This document shows, in pieces, positions 7,789-15,718 of a DNA stretch of 32,144 nt. This DNA is from Acidobacteriota bacterium (lineage in GTDB: Bacteria; Acidobacteriota; Blastocatellia; Pyrinomonadales; Pyrinomonadaceae). The stretch lies in assembly GCA_021323895.1 (NCBI GenBank), contig JAJPKD010000132.1:1-32144 (forward strand), written 5' to 3'. How positions within the stretch are numbered: position 1 is the stretch's first letter; each line of letters opens with the position of its first letter. Made by a program: the position numbers and the translations under genes. The notes under the pieces were generated by a model. It saw nothing but the letters and a program-made list of their open reading frames with translations. It was not told the origin of the DNA and did no database searches.

Positions 7789-8150
7789 CTTTTCGAGCGT
7801 TAACAGAAAACGAGACAGAGAGATCGCAATCTCTCACTCAAGTTTCTGCTGTAAGTTCTGAAGTTGACACGGGCGATTGTTCAATCGAGATTAGTAGCAC
7901 TCGTAAGAATCCAAAACCGCATCCTAAAAAGGAATCGCTAGGCACACTCTCACCGGGATCAGGCGCAACGCGTATGCCAACGAAATCCGATGGGGTGGTA
8001 CTCGCCTCGCCGTGGCAAATGCGACAAGTAAGCGATTGCGAAAAAATCCTCTGCGAGTTTTCTCGTGGTCCGGTGAGAAACTTTGCGCAACTTCATCAGC
8101 CCATGCGGGCGATTCGCGCGGGCCGATTGGCGGTGACTTATGGCCACCGG
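7789..8150. other. Intergenic stretch without a convincing gene
   Basis: About 360 bp downstream of the protease. Both strands carry short open frames of about 60-70 codons, with no start signal, family motif or coding-like composition that I can support. The one structured element is a plus-strand TTGACA (7864-7869) followed by the inverted repeat CGATTG-TT-CAATCG (7874-7887), which would sit in the -35/-10 spacer; no good -10 follows at the right spacing (GAGATT at 17 nt). Treat as possible promoter/operator only. Confidence 0.35.
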
Positions 8151-10097
8151 TCAGAAACGATTTCGATATTCGATCGATGAAATGAACGCTTTGACCATTT
8201 CGGCCTGAACATAATTGCCGTTGAATTGATTCAGCTTGCTCAGCCAGAAATTGTAGCCGCTGAAGTTTCCGTCGGGCGCCGCGTCGGGATCTCTCTGCAA
8301 ATATCCAAAGTACTCCATCAGCACGAAGGCGTTGTTGAATTCTTTCTGTTGGAAGGCTTGGTTCTCAGCGATCATGCGCAACGCGGCGGCGCGGCCCGCA
8401 GTGTCGCCAGAGCCGTAGGCGGTGATGGCGGCGTTCCGCTCCGAAGTCGTTGGCGTTACTCCTGCCGTCTGGAAGAGGTTGTTGACGTACGTCGATGCAG
8501 GCATGCCGTTAGGATAAAGCGCGAGGAATTGCGAACGCTGAACAAACGTTTGCGTAAAGGCAACTTTATTTGCTTCAAGCTGCTGTTCCCAGCCTGTTTG
8601 GAGGACCACTACGCCATTCGAAATGGTTCGCGTGTCGGCTAGGAAGGTAGCGCGCGTGACCGGTACCGGCTTCCCGCTAATGTTTCCAAACGCAGCTCGG
8701 TAGAGTCGATAAACCAGATATCCCGTTTGCTGAAATTCGATCGAAAGAAAGAAGGCCGCGCTCGTATCGATGCGCCTGACCTCGCGACACCCGACGTCTG
8801 ATCCGCAGTTCTCGACGTTCTGCGTCCAGAATTGAAAGCCGCTGGCATCAGGCTCGCGCGAGAGGAAATCCACGTATTGCTGGCGCACGTAGAAGCGCGA
8901 TTCGTCCACGATCGCCGGATTTGCTATGCAGGTGTTAAGCGAACGCGCGAGATTCAGCCGACCACCGCTGGTAGTCTTGTCGGTTAAGAGTGAGTCGGCA
9001 TCGGCATTCGTAATCATCACGCCCTTCAAACCGGCAGCCGTCAAATTGCAGCGCGACAGCAACAGCGCCGCAGCACCAGCGACATGAGGCGCAGCCTGCG
9101 ACGTGCCGCTGAAAGTTCCGTATGTGCCATTGCGCAACGTCGCGAAAATTACGTTGCCTGGCGCGCCGAGATGGACTGTCTTGTTGCCCCAGTTTGAAAA
9201 CGTCGCCAATGCATCGCGATTATCGGTGGCCACAACCGAAATGATTCCGGGTTCGTTGTAGTTGCTGGGGTAGGTCGGTGTGGTGCCGTTATCGTTATCG
9301 TGCCCGCCTTTCGTAAAGCCATCGTTCGCCGTTCCGTTGCCAGCGATCGAGACGAACAACATCCCGTTCGCTTCCACGCGTTGGATCTCATCAAGCAAAG
9401 ATTGAGAGAACGCACCGGCGTACCAACTATTATTCAGTACCTTGATGTTAGCTAGTCCGGCCTGCTTGAGCTGGACAGCGACTTCGAGCGCGTCGATGGC
9501 GTCAGAGATGCATCCTGAATTACTACTGTTGAGCCATTTGATGCCGAGCAGTTGCGTACGCCAGTTAATGCCGGTTACGCCCTGTCCATTATTTCCCGCG
9601 GCGCCAATGATGCCTGAAACGTTCGAGCCATGATTGTGATCGTCGAGGGGATCGCATGTATTCGTGATCGTGTTGATGCCGTGGGTGTTCGCTGGGCAAT
9701 TGATCGTGACACCGCTGATCGTAACTGAGAGTGGCGCAGAAGCAGACCACACGTTAGGCGAGAGGTCCGGATGGTTGTAGTCAATTCCGCTGTCGAGTAT
9801 CGCCACCACCTGGCTCAGTGAATCGTGTGTGATATCCCACGCCGCTTGCGCCGAGATGTCTGCGCCGGCCGTTCCGGGCTGTCCGCTAATTGTCTGACCC
9901 GTGTTGCGCAGACCCCACTGTTGCGACGCGTAGAAGGAGTCATTCGGCACAGCACCACCGTAGGCGACATAGTCGGGTTCTACGTACTCGACGTCAGTGC
10001 GCGTCGTCAGTTCTGCCATCAGCGCCGCGGTTGACCAGCTTCGCGAGTGGATGAGTCGCACCGGCGCCGCCGACTTCCACGTCCGAGTCAACGTCAT
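8151..10097 (-). CDS. Secreted subtilisin-like S8 serine protease with C-terminal DUF4214-like region; frameshifted from its signal/propeptide
   Basis: The main frame holds the end of the propeptide (LIHSRSWSTAALMAEL, DVEYVEPDY), then a full S8 catalytic domain. The triad is intact: Asp in AILDSGID (codon 9794-9792), His in DDHNHGSNVSGIIGA (9632-9630), Ser in SGTSQAAPHVAGAA (9101-9099), with the oxyanion Asn in SIAGNG. The last about 240 residues (from ESRFYVRQQYVDFLSREPDA) resemble the DUF4214 region found at the C-end of many acidobacterial secreted proteins, with the REPDA / RDPDA motif twice. The nominal start at 10097 is not real: the signal peptide and first part of the propeptide sit in the next frame (9994-10311). 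The intact product would be about 720 aa, extracellular. Whether it is a pseudogene or a sequence error is unresolved. Confidence 0.85.
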   Translation of the reverse strand: MTLTRTWKSAAPVRLIHSRSWSTAALMAELTTRTDVEYVEPDYVAYGGAVPNDSFYASQQWGLRNTGQTISGQPGTAGADISAQAAWDITHDSLSQVVAILDSGIDYNHPDLSPNVWSASAPLSVTISGVTINCPANTHGINTITNTCDPLDDHNHGSNVSGIIGAAGNNGQGVTGINWRTQLLGIKWLNSSNSGCISDAIDALEVAVQLKQAGLANIKVLNNSWYAGAFSQSLLDEIQRVEANGMLFVSIAGNGTANDGFTKGGHDNDNGTTPTYPSNYNEPGIISVVATDNRDALATFSNWGNKTVHLGAPGNVIFATLRNGTYGTFSGTSQAAPHVAGAAALLLSRCNLTAAGLKGVMITNADADSLLTDKTTSGGRLNLARSLNTCIANPAIVDESRFYVRQQYVDFLSREPDASGFQFWTQNVENCGSDVGCREVRRIDTSAAFFLSIEFQQTGYLVYRLYRAAFGNISGKPVPVTRATFLADTRTISNGVVVLQTGWEQQLEANKVAFTQTFVQRSQFLALYPNGMPASTYVNNLFQTAGVTPTTSERNAAITAYGSGDTAGRAAALRMIAENQAFQQKEFNNAFVLMEYFGYLQRDPDAAPDGNFSGYNFWLSKLNQFNGNYVQAEMVKAFISSIEYRNRF

Positions 10098-10311
10098 AAC
10101 TCTGTTCTACGCTTTGCCGCGCGGCTTGAAGCTTCGAGCTTCGGAACTTGACGAGCACCCGACCGGCAGCCGCTTCCTGACCAGCGATCATTTCTGTCTT
10201 GAATCCGGCTGTCTGCGGAACCTGCGCGTGTGAAATCTGGGCCTGACGAACTGCGAAGAAAACATTGGCAATTGCGGAAATTAGAATGGCGATAAACGCA
10301 GCTTTACGCAT
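9994..10311 (-). pseudogene. Signal peptide and N-terminal propeptide of the S8 protease, in a different frame
   Basis: Starting at ATG 10311, with AAGGAG 9 nt upstream (10321-10326), this frame encodes a signal peptide (MRKAAFIAILISAIANVFFA, continuing to HAQ) and the beginning of an inhibitor-I9-type propeptide (GRVLVKFRSSKLQAARQSV, then SDVEVGGAGA). It then runs out of phase and stops at 9994. The propeptide continues in the neighbouring frame with LIHSRS and DVEYVEPDY, so the two frames are halves of one gene. The join lies about 10045-10070, in a GC-rich run, and needs a net +1 shift (one extra base or two missing). Confidence 0.8.
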
Positions 10312-10532
10312 TTCCGGGAACTCCTTGTGTATGTCACTCAGTAATAAAGCCCATTTTATCGGGCGAATATTCCAAGAATCGAAAGATCTGGGCGGGCGAG
10401 ATTGAGCATCACGATAGTAACGGCAAGAGCGCAAGCAATGCCAGTGCCGGATGTGAATTAGCAGGACTGAACTGTTAAAGATCCTGGTTGGTCCCTGAAA
10501 GTCCATGTTACGTTTTCGAGGTTGAATCCATA
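10312..10532. promoter_or_regulatory. Protease upstream region, probable promoter area
   Basis: Non-coding region upstream of the protease start. On the minus strand it holds TTGCTT, a 16-nt gap and TATCGT (around 10407-10434), and an A/T-rich TAAAAT close to the gene. Neither is strong enough to call as the promoter. Nothing else recognisable. Confidence 0.3.
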
Positions 10533-10670
10533 GTGATTAGTCGGGAAAAATTGCTGCGGAAGGAATTTGCGGTTGGGCAGTACTCGAAGATTGGCCTAAG
10601 GCAGCAAGAACGGCGGACACGACGGCGAAGCCAGCTGTGCGACGGCCTTAATCGAATAGACAACATTTGA
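10533..10670 (+). CDS. Possible small basic protein followed by a terminator
   Basis: From GTG 10533 this would encode about 45 aa, rich in Arg, Lys and Gln (REKLLRKEFAVGQYSKIG, RRTRRRSQLCDGL); a TTG at 10488 would add 15 residues. GAGG lies 11 nt before the GTG, which is rather far. The main support is context: a strong plus-strand terminator starts 18 nt after the stop codon, and no other plus-strand gene precedes it for more than 8 kb. The transcript could instead be a small non-coding RNA of which this frame is a by-product. I recognise no family. Confidence 0.3.
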   Translation: MISREKLLRKEFAVGQYSKIGLRQQERRTRRRSQLCDGLNRIDNI

Positions 10671-10687
10671 GGTCCTCACCTTACAGG

Positions 10688-10724
10688 GGAGGGCGGTTCC
10701 CTCGTGACCGCCCTCCTCGATTTT
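10688..10724 (+). terminator. Intrinsic terminator or leader hairpin upstream of the CHAT gene
   Basis: Perfect 10-bp GC-rich stem GGAGGGCGGT (10688-10697) / ACCGCCCTCC (10707-10716) with a 9-nt loop, followed by TCGATTTT on the plus strand. It either ends a short upstream transcript (10533-10670 region) or acts as an attenuator in the leader of the TPR-CHAT unit, 76 nt before its nominal start. Confidence 0.7.
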
Positions 10725-10799
10725 GTATCCTTCGCAAGCTATTCCTAAACTTCTTACCAGCAATCACAAATTGTTTTCATTGTATCTGTAGCTCTATGC

Positions 10800-13700
10800 G
10801 TGATAAATAGAGCGCGTCGGTTATGTCCTGTGATGCGTAGTCAAAGAATCCCCCAGGCAAAATTTGTGTTCCCGGAAGCTAGCCCCGAGCCATTTTTCCG
10901 TAACGCGAAAGCGCCAAAGCGAATCGTCGCTGCACTGCAAGTGGTCCTCGTCTGCCTTTTTCTGCCAGCCGTCGCGCAATCTGCACCAGCAGCGCCAGAT
11001 GTTGAGACTGTCGAGAAGCTGATCACGGAAGCTAACTCCGCTCGTTCTGAGTGGCGTGAGGCGTCCCTCTGGAAAGCATTATCTAATTATGATTTAGCTG
11101 CAGAAATTTTCCTGAGGTTGCATCGTCACCAGCGCGCCTCGAACGCGCTCATGGAAGCTGGCGCCGTGGAATTCTCCCTCGGTCAGTATCGCGCGGCACT
11201 GGAGCGGTATCATCGATCTTGGCTTGAGGCCAAAGCTGCGCGCGATGATTTGCAGACAGCACTCGCGCTAAGCGAAACAGGACGAATGTACTCGTTACTG
11301 GGCGACAACGGGAAGGCCCAAACTGCTTGTGCCCAAGCACGCGAATTTTTCGAGGGGAAAGCATCTAAAGATCCATCGACCAATTTCCAAACAGCCTACG
11401 CTCGCGCGCTGAAGAACAGCGCGGAAGTTCAATACTCCGAAGGCAACCTGCTGATGGCCTCGCAGAACTTTCGTCGCGCATTGGACTTGTTTGTTAAAGC
11501 GAAAGACGAGGACCGCGAAGCAGGGGCGCGGTTGTTCCTGGGCTATATCGCAGGCAGCTTGGGCGATCCGACGACCGCGTCGGCTGAGATCTCTCACGCA
11601 CTGACGATCTATCGATCAGTCGGAGACAAAAGTGGCGAGGGCATGTGCCTGACGGCGCTCGGGATTGCGAGTTCACTTAACCGTGAGATCGAGCACGCCT
11701 TAAAGTTGCACAGCGAGGCACGCGAAATCTTTCAGAAGATCGGCGATCGCCAAAGTGAAGGTGTCGTACTAAATGGCTGGGGGCAAGCTTTTGAAGATTT
11801 GAGTAATTACCAAGCGGCGCTCGAAAAGTATCGTGAGGCATTTCAGCTCTTTGAGGCAAACGGCAGTTTGGATTTTGTTCCGGTGGTGATGTTCAAGATT
11901 GCCCGAACGCGGCGTATCATGGGCGATAATGACGGAGCCATCGCGGCTTACCAGCAATGTTTCAAGCTGAGCCGCGCGGCCAGAAAGACTCGCACGGAAG
12001 CCAACGCTTTGAACGATCTGGCGTTGATGTACGCGGCTCGTCAAGATCGTCAGAATACGATTGCGCAATATCGACGGATTCTTAAATTCTACGAGTCAAA
12101 CAGAGATCGTCGCAGCCGAGTAGTCGCTCTCAATAATCTCGCTGACTTTTATTTGCGCATCGGCGAGAACACAAACGCGCTTCGCACCTATCAACAATCT
12201 CTATCTCTGAGCGATGGGCTCAGCGACAAACCGGTGAAAGCCGCGACGCTGTACGGCTTGGCGCTAACTACTCGCAATTCCGGTCGTCTGGATGAATCGC
12301 TGTCCTACCTAAGGCGCTCCGTTGATTTGCTCGAAGGGTTACGCGCAAATGTCGCCAGCCCGGATTATCGAACCTCGTATTTCGCCGGTGTGCGGTCTTA
12401 TTACGAATTGGAAATCGACGTGCTGATGCAACTCGAGCGTAAACGCCCGGGTGAGGGATTCGCAACGCAGGCTTTTCTTGCTAATGAAAATGCGCGCGCG
12501 CGCTCATTGATTGATTTGGTGATCGAGGCAGGCTCCGATGTGCGTCAGAACGTTACGCCACAGATGTTGCAACGCGAACGTGAGCTGCGCGCACTGCTTC
12601 GGACCCAGGCCCAGTACGAAATGGATTTGGAATCGAAAGGCAGCAGCGAAGCGGACGAAGTGAAAAAGCAGATCGCTGAATTGCGGAATCAGTATGAACA
12701 ACTGGAAGGGGATTTGCGGGAGCAGAACCCTCGGTCCACTGCTGTGGTGAAGAACGGGCTGGAGCTCAGCGAAATTCAACGCCAGTTAGACGAAAACACG
12801 GTTCTATTGGAGTACTCGTTGGGCGATGATCGCAGCTATTTGTGGATGGTAACCAGGGACTCGTTGCGGAGCTACGAGTTACCGCCGCGGAAGAACCTCG
12901 AGGCTCTGGCGCTGGAGAGTTACAAAGCGCTGACTGCGCGGAAGGAATTCGACGGACGAACCGATGCTGGATATCAACATGAGGTTGAAGGTGCGGATGC
13001 CTTATTTGAAAAGAATGCGGCGAGCCTCGGCGATATGCTGCTGGGTGCAGTGGCGAGCGAACTTGGAACAAAACGATTGCTGATCGTCGCACAGGGACCC
13101 CTGCAGTTCATTCCATTCGACGCCTTGCCGATTCCTAACGACACCTCGGAAAACAGCGCGACCAATAGTCGCGTTAGGCTTATCGAGAGACACGAGGTGG
13201 TAATGCTTCCGTCATTTGCGACGCTGGCTGCGATTCGCTCCGGCACGCGTCCAGTTGGCTCGCCGGACAAAGTAGTTGCGGTGCTGGCTGATCCCGTCTT
13301 CACTAGTGGTGACGACCGCGTGGCGCATCAAAACGACGCAAGTGTTGCTGCGGTTGACTTGAATGCAGCGAAGACGTTTCCCGCGCTCCGTGAATTTGGA
13401 AACCTCACCAGAGCGGGAGGCACTTTGCGTTTGATTCACGCGGCAGAGGAGGCCGACACGATCGTGAACACTGTTCCACGCGGGGCAGCTCTGGTTGCGA
13501 AAGGCTTCGAAGCTAATCGCGAAACTGCTACAGGTCCAGTCATCGGCAAATATCAGATCGTTCATTTCGCGACTCATAGTTTTTTGAATTCGGTGCATCC
13601 CGAGTTATCTGGCGTAGTGCTGAGCAGAGTGAACCGCGACGGCAGCAGTGCCGACGGCTTCATTGGTTTGGCCGATATTTATCACATGCACCTCACCGCT

Positions 13701-14120
13701 AATCTGGTTGTTCTGAGTGCTTGCGACACCGCGCTTGGGAAAGAAGTGAAGGGCGAAGGCTTGGTTGGTTTAACTCATGCATTTATGTCCGCAGGAGCAA
13801 GGGGGGTCGTTGCCAGCCTGTGGAAGGTGGACGACCGTGCGACGGCAGCTTTGATGTCGGAATTTTATAGGGCGATGTTGCAGGATGGACTGCCGCCTGC
13901 GGCCGCTTTGCGCACGGCAAAAGAAAAGATCAGGGGACAAAAGACGTGGAGCGCGCCATATTATTGGGCCGGATTCGTGCTACAGGGCGAATACAAAGAT
14001 CCAATTGCAATCAGAAATCATACCTGGCGCTCAGCGATGATCTTTTTTGCTCTGGCGCTTGGCTTTATCTTGTCTGTGTTCCTAATTCTCAGGCAGAGAC
14101 GGAACCGCCGCCCACTGTGA
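10800..14120 (+). CDS. TPR-CHAT protein: exported, membrane-anchored caspase/separase-like protease
   Basis: 1106 aa from GTG 10800; ATG 10833 is an equally possible start. Neither has a clear Shine-Dalgarno. Domain order: hydrophobic signal-like segment (about 41-60, ending AVAQSAPAA), about ten TPR units of 36-40 residues (about 80-530), a charged coiled coil (about 580-650), a CHAT peptidase domain (about 750-1065), and a C-terminal membrane helix (about 1079-1098) with basic tail RQRRNRR. The His-Cys dyad is intact: His926 in IVHFATHS and Cys975 in VVLSACDTALG, with the usual GEGLVGLTHAFMSAGA and VVASLWKVDD following. With an N-terminal export signal and positive C-terminal tail, TPR and CHAT domains should face the periplasm. 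The gene is followed after 61 bp by a sigma factor and then a membrane protein, suggesting a signalling unit. Target unknown. Confidence 0.9.
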   Translation: MINRARRLCPVMRSQRIPQAKFVFPEASPEPFFRNAKAPKRIVAALQVVLVCLFLPAVAQSAPAAPDVETVEKLITEANSARSEWREASLWKALSNYDLAAEIFLRLHRHQRASNALMEAGAVEFSLGQYRAALERYHRSWLEAKAARDDLQTALALSETGRMYSLLGDNGKAQTACAQAREFFEGKASKDPSTNFQTAYARALKNSAEVQYSEGNLLMASQNFRRALDLFVKAKDEDREAGARLFLGYIAGSLGDPTTASAEISHALTIYRSVGDKSGEGMCLTALGIASSLNREIEHALKLHSEAREIFQKIGDRQSEGVVLNGWGQAFEDLSNYQAALEKYREAFQLFEANGSLDFVPVVMFKIARTRRIMGDNDGAIAAYQQCFKLSRAARKTRTEANALNDLALMYAARQDRQNTIAQYRRILKFYESNRDRRSRVVALNNLADFYLRIGENTNALRTYQQSLSLSDGLSDKPVKAATLYGLALTTRNSGRLDESLSYLRRSVDLLEGLRANVASPDYRTSYFAGVRSYYELEIDVLMQLERKRPGEGFATQAFLANENARARSLIDLVIEAGSDVRQNVTPQMLQRERELRALLRTQAQYEMDLESKGSSEADEVKKQIAELRNQYEQLEGDLREQNPRSTAVVKNGLELSEIQRQLDENTVLLEYSLGDDRSYLWMVTRDSLRSYELPPRKNLEALALESYKALTARKEFDGRTDAGYQHEVEGADALFEKNAASLGDMLLGAVASELGTKRLLIVAQGPLQFIPFDALPIPNDTSENSATNSRVRLIERHEVVMLPSFATLAAIRSGTRPVGSPDKVVAVLADPVFTSGDDRVAHQNDASVAAVDLNAAKTFPALREFGNLTRAGGTLRLIHAAEEADTIVNTVPRGAALVAKGFEANRETATGPVIGKYQIVHFATHSFLNSVHPELSGVVLSRVNRDGSSADGFIGLADIYHMHLTANLVVLSACDTALGKEVKGEGLVGLTHAFMSAGARGVVASLWKVDDRATAALMSEFYRAMLQDGLPPAAALRTAKEKIRGQKTWSAPYYWAGFVLQGEYKDPIAIRNHTWRSAMIFFALALGFILSVFLILRQRRNRRPL

Positions 14121-14181
14121 CGCATGAGTTGGTTCAATTAGCACCCGTTACTAACATCCCAACGCCGAAGACTTGGCGGCT

Positions 14182-14769
14182 ATGCGTCATCGTCCAGAAT
14201 TATCCCCAGAGAGTTTTGAACAGTTGCTCGCCTGGTTAGATTCTGACCGCGACGCCGCAGCCAATGCGTACCTCGAGTTGCGGCATTCACTTGTCAAAAT
14301 CTTCGGATGGAATCATTGCAGCGATCCTGAGGGGATGGCTGATGAAACTTTTGACCGGGTTGCTCGACAAATCGAGCGGCTAAGAGAAAACTACGAAGGA
14401 AATCCGAATCTCTTCTTTTACGGAGTTGCCAACAATCTCATTCGTGAATATCAGAAGAAGGTTAAGACCCATGTTGCCATCGAGGATATAGATTTAAAGG
14501 ATGAATCGCTTCGCGAAGCTGAGACGGATTTGTTCCATAAGCGCGAGGAATGTCTGTCAAAATGTCTGGGCGAACTTAGCGCTGAAAAGCGTGAGTTGTT
14601 GCTGGAATACTACTCCGAGGAGAAGCATGCGAAGATCGATCGGCGGGCCGAAATGGCCAGAAAACTGGGCATTTCCATCCAAAATTTGCGTGTGCGCATG
14701 TGTCGGCTTCGAGATGCGCTGGAAGAATGTATCGAGCGCTGCCTGGAAAAATCGACTTCCGAAGAGTGA
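14182..14769 (+). CDS. Sigma-70-like (ECF-type) transcription factor
   Basis: 195 aa. The N-terminal half resembles sigma region 2 (SDPEGMADETFDRVARQI, then NPNLFFYGVANNLIREYQKK). The C-terminal half resembles region 4 with a helix-turn-helix: CLGELSAEKRELLLEYY, then EMARKLGISIQNLRVRMCRL, which reads like the usual LGIS..TVR..R..RAR segment. The linker between them is short, as in ECF sigma factors. ATG 14182 is preferred to the TTG at 14173. It lies 61 bp after the TPR-CHAT gene and 50 bp before the membrane protein gene, all on the plus strand. It probably directs RNA polymerase to a small regulon, perhaps including its own operon. Similarity is distant from textbook ECFs, so the promoter type cannot be guessed. 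Confidence 0.8.
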   Translation: MRHRPELSPESFEQLLAWLDSDRDAAANAYLELRHSLVKIFGWNHCSDPEGMADETFDRVARQIERLRENYEGNPNLFFYGVANNLIREYQKKVKTHVAIEDIDLKDESLREAETDLFHKREECLSKCLGELSAEKRELLLEYYSEEKHAKIDRRAEMARKLGISIQNLRVRMCRLRDALEECIERCLEKSTSEE

Positions 14770-14819
14770 AATGCTTTGGGGAGATTTTCATAGTCAATGG
14801 GATTGTCCGAGATAAACAA

Positions 14820-15671
14820 ATGAATCCAAACCCGACCGACGCCACACTGCGACAGTTTCTTCTGCGAGTACTCGATCAAGACGACTCCGCAGAGATCGAG
14901 AAGCTCTTTATTTCCGATCCAGAGTGGAAGCAGCGCATCTTGGTTGCCGAAGAAGATTTGATTGAAGCCTACCTTGAAGGGACACTATCACCGACAGAGC
15001 GCCAACAATTTCTTACGCAATATGGCGATACGCCACAGCGCCAGCGCCGGTTGCAAATCACAAAATTGATAAAGGAACACGCGGTTGCACAAAGCTACCG
15101 TGAGCGTGCGACCTTACCGCCGAAGGCCTCCCTCTTATCGAGAGTTTGGCCGCTCAACATGCGGTTCTTGATTCCGGTTGTAGCGGTTGTGATTATCGCT
15201 CTAACGGCCGGCCTTGTTTTGCTGGTCCAATTTACCAGAGGGCGAGTTGCTGAAGCTGACTATCATGCGGCGATCGAACGCGAACTGGCGGATCTCAATT
15301 CAACCTCTCATCAATTCGACGTTCCTTCGCAAGTAGCTTCGCTGATTGTGTCACCGGTGTCAGTGCGAAGCGGAGCGGCCAATAATGAACTCACGCGAAC
15401 GCCCGACACGCGCGTCGTCGAGTTGCAACTGGTCTGGACCCAGAAGCGGAAGTTCGCGAGTTATCGCGCTGCGATTCATCGCGTTGGCGAAAGCGCGCAT
15501 TTCAGCGTTGCAAATCTACGCCTCGACAACTTGCCGATGGGTACGGTCGTGCGAGTAAGAGTCCCTGATCGCTTACTCAGGAAAGGACAATACGTAATCG
15601 AAGTTACGGGAGTTGATGTCAGCGGCAAGTCTGGCCCAACCGAAGAATATACCTTCGCGGTAAATTCCTGA
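14820..15671 (+). CDS. Single-pass membrane protein, candidate anti-sigma factor
   Basis: 283 aa from ATG 14820; the upstream in-frame extension runs into the sigma gene and is unlikely. Three parts are visible: a helical, acidic cytoplasmic domain (1-90; LRQFLLRVLD, EEDLIEAYLEGTLSPTERQQ), one membrane helix (116-138, FLIPVVAVVIIALTAGLVLL), and an outer domain (about 140-283) rich in beta-type sequence (RVVELQLVW, GTVVRVRVP, GQYVIEVTGVD). There is no HxxxCxxC zinc motif, so it is not a ZAS-type anti-sigma factor. The DxxLxAYLEGxL-like segment and the position right after a sigma gene are what one expects of a membrane anti-sigma. The function is inferred from organisation and gene order; direct family recognition is lacking. 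Confidence 0.7.
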   Translation: MNPNPTDATLRQFLLRVLDQDDSAEIEKLFISDPEWKQRILVAEEDLIEAYLEGTLSPTERQQFLTQYGDTPQRQRRLQITKLIKEHAVAQSYRERATLPPKASLLSRVWPLNMRFLIPVVAVVIIALTAGLVLLVQFTRGRVAEADYHAAIERELADLNSTSHQFDVPSQVASLIVSPVSVRSGAANNELTRTPDTRVVELQLVWTQKRKFASYRAAIHRVGESAHFSVANLRLDNLPMGTVVRVRVPDRLLRKGQYVIEVTGVDVSGKSGPTEEYTFAVNS

Positions 15672-15718
15672 TCCCTTGGTGTCGAGAGATCGTTGTTGGA
15701 AAGCGTGGTGCCAGCAGG

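Noticed and set aside
7959-8180. Two overlapping short frames (about 62 and 68 codons) downstream of the protease
   Set aside because: One runs into the protease 3' end, neither has a ribosome site or recognisable motif, and they overlap each other on opposite strands.
10741-10752. Shared word ATTCCTAAACT upstream of the CHAT gene and near 19794 upstream of the kinase
   Set aside because: The two copies face opposite ways relative to their genes and an 11-mer match is expected by chance in 32 kb.
10800-14120. Considered whether the TPR-CHAT gene is itself part of a type III-E CRISPR locus
   Set aside because: No Cas7-11, Cas1/2, repeat array or Csx30/31-like gene is seen, and the protein carries an export signal and membrane anchor, unlike Csx29.
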